This document shows positions 26,757 through 35,740 of a DNA stretch of 64,000 nt, piece after piece. The DNA lies in the NCBI GenBank assembly GCA_947499555.1, contig CANMOU010000001.1, positions 620,001 through 684,000 on the forward strand. Reading direction: 5' to 3'. The notes beneath the pieces are model-generated. The model ran no database searches. It saw nothing but the letters and a program-made list of their open reading frames with translations, and was not told the origin of the DNA. Each line of letters opens with the position of its first letter. Position 1 is the first letter of the stretch. A program made the position numbers and the translations under genes. The stretch comes from an uncultured Roseovarius sp. (GTDB lineage: Bacteria; Pseudomonadota; Alphaproteobacteria; Rhodobacterales; Rhodobacteraceae).

Positions 26757-27731
26757 TTACCAGCGCAAAAGAACTGATCCCCAGGCCAAACCGCCGCCGA
26801 TTGCCTCGGAAACGATGAGTTGGCCGGGTTTGATTTTGCCTTCCTCCACGCCAACCGACATGGCAAGCGGAATCGATGCGGCAGAGGTATTGCCATGATC
26901 CTGCACGGTAACGATGACACGCTCCATCGGGATGCCCATCTTCTTGGCGGTTCCTTGAATGATGCGGATATTGGCCTGATGCGGAACGATCCAGTCCAGA
27001 TCATCATCCTTGAGGCCCACTTTTTTTAGGGCCGCTTCGGCGGTCCAGGTCAGTTTCTCGACCGCCTGCCGGAATAGCGGATTGCCCTGCATACGCAGCT
27101 TGCCCGATGTGCCGGTCGTGGACACGCCGCCATCAACGTAAAGCATCTCGCGATAGCGCCCATCCGAATTGAGGTCGCAGGCCAGAATACCCCGGTCATC
27201 CGTTGAACCGCTACCGTCTTCGGCCGACAAAACGAGCGCCCCCGCACCGTCGCCAAAAAGCACACAGGTTGAGCGATCCGTCCAATCCATGATCCGGCTA
27301 AAGGTTTCCGCACCGATCACAAGCAGCGTCTTGGCTTGCCCCGAAACGATAAGCGCGTTGGCATTTGCCAGCGCATAGATGAACCCGGCACAGACCGCCT
27401 GGACGTCAAAGCCAAAGCCCCGGGTCATGCCCAACTCTTTCTGAACCATCGTGGCAACCGACGGAAAGGTCAGATCGGGTGTCGACGTGGCCACCAAAAG
27501 ACCGTCAATGTCATCAGCCGATATCCCGGCATTTTCAAGCGCCTTCCGCGCGGCGCGGGCCGCAAGATCAGAGGTCGTTTGCCCGTCGGCGGCGAAATGA
27601 CGTCGCTCAATCCCGGACCGCGTCCGAATCCACTCGTCACTCGTATCCAGGGATTTCTCAAATTCTGAGTTTTCAACAACTCTGTCGGGAAGATAGTGTC
27701 CAACGCCTTTCACAACGGCACGCAATGTCAT
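26757..27731 (-). CDS. fabH: Beta-ketoacyl-ACP synthase III
   Basis: A 324-residue condensing enzyme that starts fatty-acid synthesis by joining acetyl-CoA to malonyl-ACP. The catalytic triad is visible: C114 in DVQAVCAGFIYA, H251 in WIVPHQANIRI and N281 in DHGNTSAASIP. The opening MTLRAVVKGVGHYLPDRVV is typical. Its ATG overlaps the plsX stop by four bases, coupling it to phospholipid synthesis. Length is standard. Confidence 0.96.
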   Translation of the reverse strand: MTLRAVVKGVGHYLPDRVVENSEFEKSLDTSDEWIRTRSGIERRHFAADGQTTSDLAARAARKALENAGISADDIDGLLVATSTPDLTFPSVATMVQKELGMTRGFGFDVQAVCAGFIYALANANALIVSGQAKTLLVIGAETFSRIMDWTDRSTCVLFGDGAGALVLSAEDGSGSTDDRGILACDLNSDGRYREMLYVDGGVSTTGTSGKLRMQGNPLFRQAVEKLTWTAEAALKKVGLKDDDLDWIVPHQANIRIIQGTAKKMGIPMERVIVTVQDHGNTSAASIPLAMSVGVEEGKIKPGQLIVSEAIGGGLAWGSVLLRW

Positions 27732-28834
27732 TCAGGATCACCGTTGTCTGAGTCGTCGCTGTCGTCATCCTGTTCAGTCAAGGCGGCGGATGCAACCCGC
27801 GCCGCCAACTTTTCGCTGAAACCTTTCTGCGCAAGATCAAAGGCCAGCTTGACCGCCGCGGAAACGCCTGTGGCATCGGCGGCTCCGTGTGACTTCACGA
27901 CCGTGCCGTTCAGACCCAGAAAAACACCTCCATTGGCGCGGCGGGGATCGATCCGCTTGCGCAATCGGCGCAGCGACGTAAGTGCCAAGAGCGATGCAAG
28001 GCGTGACAATGGCGTGTAGGCGAAGGCGTCACGCAGAAGCTCGCTGATCATCTTTGCCGTGCCTTCGCCGGTTTTGAGCGCGACGTTGCCTGTAAATCCA
28101 TCGGTGACAATCACGTCACAGACCGTCCCGGGAAGATCACGTCCCTCGACAAAGCCGATAAAGTCGAAATCGCCGATCTTGGCATTGCTCGCAATCAGGT
28201 CATGCGCTTCCTTGAGTTCCGCACGCCCCTTGTGTTCTTCGGTGCCGACATTGAGCAGCCCGACACGTGGCTTTTCCAGTCCAAATCCGTTGCGCGCATA
28301 AGACGTGCCCATCAGCGCATATTGCATCAGGTCCTTGGCATCGGCGCGAATATCGGCGCCGCCATCGAGCATGATGTTAAAACCTTGCGGATTGGCCGAG
28401 GGCCAGAGCACCGCGATGGCCGGGCGATAGATACCCGGCAATTTGCGCAGCCTGACGACAGACATCAGTAAAAGCGCCCCGGTATTCCCACAAGAGACGC
28501 AAACAGACGCCTCGTCATTGCGAACGGATTCGATGGCTGACCACATCGAGCTGTTCTTGCCATTGCGAATGGCTTGGCTTGGCTTGTCTTCCATTTCGAT
28601 GACGTCTTTGGCGTCCCGAATCTCGCAACGGCCCTCCAGAGGCCGGCGTTTGGCGACAAGCGGTCCAAGCTGCTCTGCATCGCCATGCAGAATGAAGCCG
28701 ATATCGGGATTGATCTTGGCAGAGTAAGAAATTCCGGCGACTACAGCCGCCGGTCCAAGATCACCACCCATGGCGTCAACGGATATCAGAACGCGAGTGT
28801 CCTGAGGTGTGGAAGGGTCCGTGGATGCACTCAT
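27728..28834 (-). CDS. plsX: Phosphate acyltransferase PlsX
   Basis: A 368-residue enzyme that turns acyl-ACP into acyl-phosphate for glycerolipid synthesis. The N-terminal signature is ISVDAMGGDLGPAAVVAG. Family segments ASVCVSCGNTGALL, GLLNVGTEEHKG and DVIVTDGFTGNVALKTGEG are all present in order. The last 15 residues are highly acidic (EQDDDSDDSDNGDPE). It is peripheral to the inner membrane. It lies 22 bp after rpmF and overlaps fabH. Confidence 0.96.
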   Translation of the reverse strand: MSASTDPSTPQDTRVLISVDAMGGDLGPAAVVAGISYSAKINPDIGFILHGDAEQLGPLVAKRRPLEGRCEIRDAKDVIEMEDKPSQAIRNGKNSSMWSAIESVRNDEASVCVSCGNTGALLLMSVVRLRKLPGIYRPAIAVLWPSANPQGFNIMLDGGADIRADAKDLMQYALMGTSYARNGFGLEKPRVGLLNVGTEEHKGRAELKEAHDLIASNAKIGDFDFIGFVEGRDLPGTVCDVIVTDGFTGNVALKTGEGTAKMISELLRDAFAYTPLSRLASLLALTSLRRLRKRIDPRRANGGVFLGLNGTVVKSHGAADATGVSAAVKLAFDLAQKGFSEKLAARVASAALTEQDDDSDDSDNGDPE

Positions 28835-28856
28835 CGGACGCGCCTCCTAAGCCGCG

Positions 28857-29063
28857 TCAGGCCGCGTCGTCTTCCAGATCGACCTCGTCAACCATCGAAA
28901 CGATTTCACGGTCGGCGTAATGGCCGCAGGCCGCACAAACGTGATGTGGGCGCTTGAGTTCGCCACAGTTGGGGCACTCATTGGGATTGGCCGCGACCAG
29001 TGCGTCATGCGCACGGCGATTGTTGCGGCGCGATTTCGATACTTTGTTCTGTTGGACAGCCAT
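28857..29063 (-). CDS. rpmF: Ribosomal protein bL32
   Basis: A 68-residue 50S subunit protein. [20 protein letters not shown] is the standard opening, and [20 protein letters not shown] carries both CxxC pairs, so this is the zinc-binding (C+) form. The acidic tail VDLEDDAA is typical of alphaproteobacteria. It sits between yceD and plsX, as in most bacteria. Confidence 0.97.
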   Translation of the reverse strand: MAVQQNKVSKSRRNNRRAHDALVAANPNECPNCGELKRPHHVCAACGHYADREIVSMVDEVDLEDDAA

Positions 29064-29171
29064 GTCACAACCTCAAATCTGTCGGGCATCAAGCCCGGTG
29101 TTACATAGGATTGAAGCGGCTGATAATCCGTGTGGTGCCGCAGGTTCAACCCCTAATCCGGTGAAGGCGCG

Positions 29172-29199
29172 AAAATACAGCGAATTGTGATCGTGGCAA
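29172..29199 (-). promoter_or_regulatory. Candidate rpmF promoter
   Basis: On the minus strand TTGCCA (29199-29194), 16-bp spacer, TATTTT (29177-29172), within the 151-bp gap between yceD and rpmF. It would start a transcript for rpmF-plsX-fabH with a leader of about 100 nt. Confidence 0.45.
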
Positions 29200-29214
29200 G
29201 CTCTTTTTAATCCT

Positions 29215-29781
29215 TCAGTCATTGTCCGTCGCATCGCCTTCCAGCCGCTTCTTCAGGGCTGCCAGCCCCGCAAAAGGTTTGACGTCTTCGTCGCGTATCG
29301 GTGCCACTCCGGGCGGCGCGGCGCGAGCTGTGTCAGACGGGGCCTCTGCGGTTCGAGGATAGGCCGGGACAAAGAGCGCCAGAGCCTCTTCCATCATGGC
29401 CCAAAGATCGATTTCATCTTCCAGCGGCTGACGCGTTTCATCTTCCGGCATTTCAATGTCATCCGCATCTGGCGCCTCGCTCTGCCAGTCGCGCACGAGG
29501 GACCACGCAACATCTTCGTCAATCCGTGTTGTCACCGGATCAAGCGTTGCGACGCAGGGCTGAACAACTGTGGCCCCCAAATGGGCCTCGATACGCCAAT
29601 CCGATGCCGCTGCCGGGTGAAGCGCACCAGTGAAACGCAGTTTTCTTAAGGAAAGCAGCTCAAAACGGTCCGCAATCTCTTTCAGGTCATCCGGTCCGGG
29701 CACAATCTCAAAAGGCACCTCTCGGCTGGATTTAAGGTCTGCCACACGCAACGGGCCGCGAAAATCTGTCTTATCTGTCAT
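29215..29781 (-). CDS. yceD: YceD/DUF177 family protein
   Basis: A 188-residue protein placed upstream of rpmF, where this family is nearly always found. It is linked to 23S rRNA maturation/large-subunit supply. The domain is seen as VPFEIVPGPDDLKEIADRF, TGALHPAAASDWRIEAHLGA and VVQPCVATLDPVTTRIDED, ending with the acidic segment DIEMPEDETRQPLEDEIDLW. The C-terminus (PFAGLAALKKRLEG) is the family's closing helix. Divergent from bamE across 97 bp. Confidence 0.88.
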   Translation of the reverse strand: MTDKTDFRGPLRVADLKSSREVPFEIVPGPDDLKEIADRFELLSLRKLRFTGALHPAAASDWRIEAHLGATVVQPCVATLDPVTTRIDEDVAWSLVRDWQSEAPDADDIEMPEDETRQPLEDEIDLWAMMEEALALFVPAYPRTAEAPSDTARAAPPGVAPIRDEDVKPFAGLAALKKRLEGDATDND

Positions 29782-29878
29782 GCTCCGTGATGTATCCTTC
29801 CTTGAACAGCAGCGCTACCTTGTTGTAAGCGGAGTGGGGCTGTTGCCAAAGAGCTTGGGTAGGACGGAAGTGAAGCGA

Positions 29879-30328
29879 ATGAATTTGCGATTTGGCAAAT
29901 GGGTGTTGAGTATTGGTCTGGTCATTGCCCTGGGCGCATGCACGCCGACCTTCCGCAATCATGGCTATGTCCCGCCGGAAGAAGAATTGCAGACCCTAGT
30001 CGTAGGGGTCGACAGCCGCGCGACCGTCGATGACATCATAGGCGCGCCGTCTGCTTCGGGTCTTCTGAGCGGCGGCGATTATTACTATGTCCGCTCCCGG
30101 GTCAAAGAGGTGGGCTTTCGCAGGCCGCAAGTCATCGACCGGCAGGTTCTGGCCATCAGCTTTGACGAGCGCGACACAATCGCGAATATCGAGCGGTTCA
30201 GTCTGGCCGACGGCAACATCGTCCCGCTCACGCGGCGGGTTACAGATTCATCCGTGGTGGGCAAGGGCTTCCTGCGCCAGCTTCTGGGGAACTTCGGCAA
30301 TATCGATCCAAGCCAGATCTTCAACTGA
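29879..30328 (+). CDS. bamE: Outer membrane assembly factor BamE (SmpA/OmlA)
   Basis: A 149-residue lipoprotein. The signal peptide ends in a lipobox, VIALGAC, at about residues 16-22. The SmpA/OmlA domain follows: LVVGVDSRATVDDIIGAPSA, then YYYVRSRVKEVGFRRP and VLAISFDERDTIANIERF. BamE stabilises the BamA-BamD complex that inserts beta-barrels in the outer membrane. The frame is open upstream to 29630 over yceD; the signal peptide sets the ATG at 29879. The olsB gene follows after 81 bp. Confidence 0.9.
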   Translation: MNLRFGKWVLSIGLVIALGACTPTFRNHGYVPPEEELQTLVVGVDSRATVDDIIGAPSASGLLSGGDYYYVRSRVKEVGFRRPQVIDRQVLAISFDERDTIANIERFSLADGNIVPLTRRVTDSSVVGKGFLRQLLGNFGNIDPSQIFN

Positions 30329-30409
30329 TGGTTGGTGGCGGCTGTCACGGCTTGATTGCGCGCCGTCTCATGGCTACGTGAGTGAAAGACAGCACAAGGC
30401 AGACGCGCG

Positions 30410-31144
30410 ATGTTCAGCAAAGGACGCTACCGGGTTCGGGACGCTGAAACACAAAATGACCTGATTGCGGCCCAGCGGCTGCGACACCTGGCCTTTCATG
30501 GCGGAGAGAGCGACGGGTGCGATGCGGATGAGTTTGACGCGATCTGCACGCATGTTCTGGTCGAGGACACGGCCACGGACGAACTGGCCTGTTGCTTCCG
30601 GCTTTTGCCGCTTAGTGACGGGGGCGAGATCGGGCGGAGCTACTCGGCCCAGTTTTACGAGCTTTCCAGCCTCAAAGGTTTTGACGGACCTATCGTTGAG
30701 ATGGGCCGCTTCTGCGTTCATCCCGAGGCGCGCGACCCCGATATCCTGCGCGTCGCCTGGGGGGCAATGACCGAATATGTCGATAACAATAATGTTGAGC
30801 TTCTCTTTGGCTGCTCGTCCTTCAAAGGCACCGATTCTGACGCCTATCTTGATGCCTTCGCGATGCTGAAAGACAAACATCTTGCCCCGCGCCGCTGGCT
30901 ACCCCGAGTCAAGGCACCATCGGTCTTTGAGTTTGCCCAAAAGCTGCGCCGAAAGACCCCTGACGTCAAACAGGCCATGCTGGGCATGCCGCCTTTGCTG
31001 CGGACATATCTCGTGATGGGCGGCTGGGTCAGCGATCATGCGGTGGTCGACAGGCAGATGAATACCCTGCATGTCTTCACTGGGCTTGAAATCAGCGCCA
31101 TTCCACCGGCCCGCAAGCGGCTCTTGCGCGCGGTCGCGGGCTAA
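30410..31144 (+). CDS. olsB: L-ornithine N-alpha-acyltransferase OlsB
   Basis: A 244-residue GNAT-fold acyltransferase that moves a 3-hydroxyacyl chain from ACP to ornithine, making lyso-ornithine lipid. Opening RYRVRDAETQNDLIAAQRLR and the segment PIVEMGRFCVHPEARD near residue 95 are the OlsB/PF13444 pattern, with LLFGCSSFKGTD after it. Ornithine lipids are membrane lipids without phosphate, useful in phosphate-poor sea water. The second enzyme, OlsA, is not in this window. Confidence 0.88.
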   Translation: MFSKGRYRVRDAETQNDLIAAQRLRHLAFHGGESDGCDADEFDAICTHVLVEDTATDELACCFRLLPLSDGGEIGRSYSAQFYELSSLKGFDGPIVEMGRFCVHPEARDPDILRVAWGAMTEYVDNNNVELLFGCSSFKGTDSDAYLDAFAMLKDKHLAPRRWLPRVKAPSVFEFAQKLRRKTPDVKQAMLGMPPLLRTYLVMGGWVSDHAVVDRQMNTLHVFTGLEISAIPPARKRLLRAVAG

Positions 31145-31201
31145 AAGTGCTCATAGCCATGGCCGCTTGACGCAACCTACCAGCCGCGATAGCCCGCGCA
31201 T

Positions 31202-33025
31202 ATGGCACGCGCACCGCTTCTGCAACTTTCGGACATAACCCTTGGCTTTGGTGGAGAACCTCTGTTTTCCGACCTGTCACTTGTGGTTCAGGGGGGTGAT
31301 CGTCTGGCTTTGGTTGGGCGCAACGGGTCGGGCAAATCCACCTTGATGAAGGTGATGGCAGGGTTTGTCGAAACCGATGCGGGCACGCGCGTTTTGCAGC
31401 CCGGCGCGCAGGTTGGGTATATGGAGCAAGACCCCGATATGTCCGGTTTTGCGACCTTGGGCGACTTCGCAATCGAGGGCCTTGAACCGTCAGAGCTCTA
31501 CCGCGTAGAGATGGCCTCTGAAGGTCTGCAATTTGATCCCGCAAGACCGGTTGAGACGGCTTCTGGCGGCGAACGCCGCCGCGCGGCGCTGGCGCGGCTG
31601 ATGGCGCGGGCCCCGGACCTGATGCTGCTTGATGAGCCGACGAACCATCTTGATATTCAGGCCATCGCCTGGCTGGAAGCCGAGCTGAAAGCCACAAGCA
31701 GCAGCTTTATCATCATCAGCCACGACAGGATGTTTTTGCGTGAACTCACGCAGGCAACCCTCTGGATAGACAGGGGAATGACCCGCCGCCTTGAAAAGGG
31801 GTTCGAGCATTTCGAAAGCTGGCGGGATACCGTCTGGGCCGAGGAAGATCTCGCGCGGCATAAACTCAACCGAAAGATCGCCGAAGAGGCTCGCTGGGCC
31901 GTGGAAGGCATTAGCGCTCGACGCAAACGCAATCAGGGTCGCCTGCGCGCCCTGCAGGACATGCGCAAGACACGCGCCGATCAGATCAAACGACAAGGCG
32001 CAGCAGCACTTGCACTTGAGGCCGGCCCACAGACCGGACGCAAGGTGATCGAGGCGCGCGGTCTGACCAAGGCATTCGGCGACACGCCAGTCATTCGAAA
32101 CTTCGATCTGACCATTCAGCGCAAGGACCGCGTTGCCCTTGTGGGACCCAACGGCGTTGGCAAGACCACGCTTCTCAATCTTCTGATGAAAACCGACACA
32201 CCTGATGCAGGCACGGTCAAACACGGCACCAACCTCGTGCCCGCGGTCTTCGATCAATCCCGCACGCAGCTTGATCCGGACATGAGCCTATGGGACAGCC
32301 TGACCGCCGAGCCCGGGATGCGCGTGTCGGGTCAGGCGGATCAGGTGATGGTGCGCGGCTCGCCACGTCACGTGGTCGGATATCTGAAGGATTTCCTCTT
32401 TGACGAACGCCGTGCGCGGGCGCCGGTGCGCTCTTTGTCGGGTGGCGAGAAAGCCCGCCTTCTCCTGGCCAAACTGATGGCGCGCGACAGCAACCTGCTG
32501 GTGCTGGACGAACCCACCAACGATCTTGACATCGAAACACTCGATCTTCTGCAGGAGGTACTTGATGGGTATGACGGCACGGTTCTTTTGGTCAGCCATG
32601 ACCGCGACTTTCTGGACCGTGTGGCCACGACTACGGTTGCGATGGAGGGGCAGGGGCGCGCGACGATCTATGCCGGAGGATGGAGCGATTATCAGGCGCA
32701 GAAACCGGCAGACACATCGACCGCTGATAAGCCGCCTCGGGCCAAGGCAAAACCGGCCCGAAAAGAGCCGCGACAGGCGCCGCGGGCAACAGGCAAACTG
32801 ACCTTCAAAGATCAGCATCGACTCGACACGCTTCCAGATGAAATCGCGCGGCTTGAAGCAGAAATTGGAAAACTCGAAGCGCTTTTGTCCGATCCTGATT
32901 TCTATACACGAGAGCCCGCCAAATTCTCCAAAGCAACAGAGGCGCTCGCCACACGGCAGTCCGCGCTATCAGATGCAGAGGAAGAGTGGCTGGAACTGGC
33001 AGAAAAACAGGAGAGCGCGGGTTAA
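31202..33025 (+). CDS. ABC-F ATPase, Uup-like
   Basis: A 607-residue soluble protein with two ATP-binding cassettes and no membrane segment. The first has Walker A GRNGSGKST, signature ASGGERRRAALARL and Walker B LMLLDEPTNHLD; the second has GPNGVGKTT, LSGGEKARLLLAKL and LLVLDEPTNDLD. A C-terminal coiled coil (from about 525, KLTFKDQHRLDTLPDEIARL) is the DNA/ribosome-binding domain of Uup. Such proteins act on ribosomes. Convergent with the epimerase gene, 7 bp apart. Confidence 0.9.
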   Translation: MARAPLLQLSDITLGFGGEPLFSDLSLVVQGGDRLALVGRNGSGKSTLMKVMAGFVETDAGTRVLQPGAQVGYMEQDPDMSGFATLGDFAIEGLEPSELYRVEMASEGLQFDPARPVETASGGERRRAALARLMARAPDLMLLDEPTNHLDIQAIAWLEAELKATSSSFIIISHDRMFLRELTQATLWIDRGMTRRLEKGFEHFESWRDTVWAEEDLARHKLNRKIAEEARWAVEGISARRKRNQGRLRALQDMRKTRADQIKRQGAAALALEAGPQTGRKVIEARGLTKAFGDTPVIRNFDLTIQRKDRVALVGPNGVGKTTLLNLLMKTDTPDAGTVKHGTNLVPAVFDQSRTQLDPDMSLWDSLTAEPGMRVSGQADQVMVRGSPRHVVGYLKDFLFDERRARAPVRSLSGGEKARLLLAKLMARDSNLLVLDEPTNDLDIETLDLLQEVLDGYDGTVLLVSHDRDFLDRVATTTVAMEGQGRATIYAGGWSDYQAQKPADTSTADKPPRAKAKPARKEPRQAPRATGKLTFKDQHRLDTLPDEIARLEAEIGKLEALLSDPDFYTREPAKFSKATEALATRQSALSDAEEEWLELAEKQESAG

Positions 33026-33032
33026 TCCCGAC

Positions 33033-34928
33033 CTATTCGTTCACCGTTTGCCAGGCTTCACCGATCAGGCCGTTTTGCTTCTCGATCCATTTGCGGAGCG
33101 TTTTCTGCAACAGATCGGGACTGCGCGTGTCGATGGCCTGCCAAAGGGCCTGCAGCGCATTGGCCATTTCAATCTCAGACAGATGCGCCTCTTGCGCGCG
33201 TAGGATCTTTGCATGCGGCGTGGTGAGCATGTCCGAGCCGATCAGCAGCTCTTCATGAAGCTTCTCGCCGGGCCGAAGACCCGTGACCTTGATGGCAATA
33301 TCGCCATCCGGGTGCGCCGCGTCGCGGACGGAATACCCAGCATTCTCGATCATCTTCTCGGCCAATTCACGGATCAGCACCGGCTCACCCATATCAAGCA
33401 CAAAGACATCGCCGCCACGGGCAAAAGAGCCCGCCAGAAGAACAAGACTGACGGCTTCGGGGATGGTCATGAAATATCGTGTGACACCCAGATCGGTCAG
33501 TGTCACCGGCCCGCCGCGCGCAATCTGTTCCTGAAAGAGCGGGATCACCGAGCCGGAAGATCCAAGCACATTACCAAAACGCACCATGGAAAACCGGGTG
33601 GTTGTCGAGCGGGTCGCCAGATCCTGCACCACCATCTCCGCGAAACGCTTTGACGCTCCCATGATCGACGACGGGCGCACCGCCTTGTCGGTAGAGACCA
33701 GAATAAAGCGCTCGACACCTTCCGCGCGCGAGGCTTCGGCCACCGCCTTGGTGCCAAAGACATTGTTGCGGATGCCTTCCAGCGCGTTTTCCTCCACCAG
33801 CGGCACATGCTTGTAGGCCGCCGCGTGCAGGACGATATCCACCTTGTACTTGCGCAACGCGATGCGCACCAATTCACCTTCAACAACGCTTCCCAAAACC
33901 GGCACGATCTGTGTCTGCGTATCAAGCTTTTGCAGCTCTCGGTGAATGTCGTAAAGCGCCAGTTCGCTGTGATCAAAAAGGATGAGCGAGGTGGGCTTCC
34001 ACTTGATTAACTGACGACAAAGCTCTGAGCCGATGGAACCTCCAGCACCTGTCACAAGGATATTGCGCCCCTGATAGGCTTCACTGACCCCCGGCAAATC
34101 CTCATCCACACGGGCTCGACCGAGAAGGTCGTCAATATCCACTGGCTTGACATCAGACGGCGCCACATTGGTCTTGGTGATGAGATCGGCGAAGGACGGA
34201 AGCGCGTGCACCTCCGCGCCGGTTTCGGCAATGCGCATCGTAATGGCGGAACGATCCGCCGGTTTGAGCTGTGGCATTGCCAGCACGACGCGCTTGATCT
34301 CATAGCGTTCAACGAGGTCTTGCAGCCGACTGGCCGGATAAACCCGTAGTCCTCCAATCATCATCCCCTGAAGCCGCGTATCTTCGTCCACAAAGGCAAG
34401 CGGCTCTACCTTTTCATCCACGCTGAGCGCGGCAGCTAGCTGCTGCCCGGTTTGAGCCGCGCCGTAGATGAGGATCGGCATGCGTGACGCGTTCTGGCGG
34501 TAAAGCGCGATCAGGGCACCTCGCATGACAAGCCGCGTGCCCACCGACAAGATCAGGAAAAACATGCCGGTCATGACATAAAGTGCCATTGGCAGGCGCG
34601 TCTCCGGCAAAATCGCGGAAAGAACCAGCCCGGCCATTGTCAGCGCGAAGGCGACAACACTTGTGCCAGCGATCCCTTGCAGATGGTAGGCGTTCAGTTT
34701 CGTCTTATGCAGGCCCAGAAGGAGAATAAACAGCGCGCCAACGGGCAGCATAACCCCAAGAGTGGCCAGTACGCTGCCAGAGGGCATGACAAGCGCGCGC
34801 GTGCCCAGCAGGACCCAGACCGCCAGGTACAGCGACCCGGCAATCAGACCAAGATCAATCGCAAAGCTCAAAAGACGCTTTTGGCCCCGCGATAGCGTCG
34901 TCACGAAATGAAAAAGTCGGCTCGACAT
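33033..34928 (-). CDS. Membrane-bound nucleoside-diphosphate-sugar epimerase/dehydratase (CapD/PglF-like)
   Basis: A 631-residue protein with four N-terminal membrane helices (about 15-125), a CoA-binding-like Rossmann region, then the SDR domain. The SDR loop is ILVTGAGGSIGSELCRQL near residue 280, and the active site is STDKAVRPSSIMGASKRF: Met replaces the usual Tyr and Lys is kept, as in the PglF/WbpM dehydratases. It would make a 4-keto-6-deoxy sugar for surface polysaccharide or protein glycans. The start MSSRLFHFV precedes the first helix; the frame is open to 35000. It is last in the polysaccharide run. Confidence 0.88.
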   Translation of the reverse strand: MSSRLFHFVTTLSRGQKRLLSFAIDLGLIAGSLYLAVWVLLGTRALVMPSGSVLATLGVMLPVGALFILLLGLHKTKLNAYHLQGIAGTSVVAFALTMAGLVLSAILPETRLPMALYVMTGMFFLILSVGTRLVMRGALIALYRQNASRMPILIYGAAQTGQQLAAALSVDEKVEPLAFVDEDTRLQGMMIGGLRVYPASRLQDLVERYEIKRVVLAMPQLKPADRSAITMRIAETGAEVHALPSFADLITKTNVAPSDVKPVDIDDLLGRARVDEDLPGVSEAYQGRNILVTGAGGSIGSELCRQLIKWKPTSLILFDHSELALYDIHRELQKLDTQTQIVPVLGSVVEGELVRIALRKYKVDIVLHAAAYKHVPLVEENALEGIRNNVFGTKAVAEASRAEGVERFILVSTDKAVRPSSIMGASKRFAEMVVQDLATRSTTTRFSMVRFGNVLGSSGSVIPLFQEQIARGGPVTLTDLGVTRYFMTIPEAVSLVLLAGSFARGGDVFVLDMGEPVLIRELAEKMIENAGYSVRDAAHPDGDIAIKVTGLRPGEKLHEELLIGSDMLTTPHAKILRAQEAHLSEIEMANALQALWQAIDTRSPDLLQKTLRKWIEKQNGLIGEAWQTVNE

Positions 34929-35001
34929 GGGTTCACTCAACCTGTTTGACCTTCGCGGCTTATGGGTGGGGCCAAGATGATCTGACCCCGGCGTCGTCAC
35001 G

Positions 35002-35028
35002 CGAAAAATCTCTTTCTAAGCAGAAAGA
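35002..35028 (-). terminator. Weak hairpin terminator or attenuator before the dehydratase gene
   Basis: On the minus strand TCTTTCT, loop GCTT, AGAAAGA (seven perfect pairs), then GATTTTTC. The stem is AT-rich. It lies in the 170-bp gap after the sugar transferase, so it may lower read-through into the dehydratase gene. Confidence 0.45.
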
Positions 35029-35098
35029 TATGTTTCCCGGTGTCTGGTGCACAAGGGTTAACAGCAGTTTGTCCCGAATGCTCACTGAATCCTGACCA

Positions 35099-35740
35099 TC
35101 ATGCCCCTTTTTGGCGCATCTTCACCAGTGCTGGGCTAAAAAACACGTGGCCAATCGTGTGCAAGAGTAAAATAAGGTCAAACCACACGGTCCGATGCCT
35201 CGCCCAGTAAAGATCCAAAGCCGCTTTTGCCGGAATGCACTGGCGCATGTAGACCATGTCGGCCTCTCGCCGGGTTTTGCATTGGCTGAGCAGGCGTTCT
35301 TCGGTACCGTGGTAAAGCAGCGTCGCCAGCCCGGTAAGGCCGGGCCGCGCACGCAAGACCACCTGATAAATTTCCGGGCACAACGCAGCGAAACGCGGCA
35401 GGGGCGGACGCGGACCTACAAAACTCATGTCACCTCGTAGAATGTTGAAAAGCTGAGGAATCTCATCGAACCGCGTGCGCCGCAGAAAACGTCCCAAACC
35501 CGTCACGCGGCTTGATTTATGTCCAGCGGTGATCGAGTTATCCGCGCTGTCGGGCAGCATCGTGCGGAATTTCCACAGCTCAAAACGGTCTTGCGGTGAG
35601 CCCATGCGTTCTGATCGGTAAAGGACTGGCCGGCCATCGAAGATCAGGATCAACAGCGCAATACAGATCGCAGGCAGGATCAGAAGTGTCAGCAAAACCA
35701 ACGCCAGGCTCAGATCCAACGCTCGTTTCGAAAAACTCAT
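35099..35740 (-). CDS. Initiating sugar transferase (bacterial sugar-1-phosphate transferase)
   Basis: A 213-residue phosphoglycosyltransferase of the WbaP/PglC group, which moves a sugar-phosphate from a UDP-sugar to undecaprenyl phosphate. One N-terminal membrane segment (LDLSLALVLLTLLILPAICI) is followed by the conserved core: FELWKFRTM, LGRFLRRTRFDEIPQLFNIL and SFVGPRPPLP, with the D-E catalytic pair in RFDEIPQ. The start overlaps the epimerase stop by four bases. No C-terminal PglB-like domain. Confidence 0.92.
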   Translation of the reverse strand: MSFSKRALDLSLALVLLTLLILPAICIALLILIFDGRPVLYRSERMGSPQDRFELWKFRTMLPDSADNSITAGHKSSRVTGLGRFLRRTRFDEIPQLFNILRGDMSFVGPRPPLPRFAALCPEIYQVVLRARPGLTGLATLLYHGTEERLLSQCKTRREADMVYMRQCIPAKAALDLYWARHRTVWFDLILLLHTIGHVFFSPALVKMRQKGA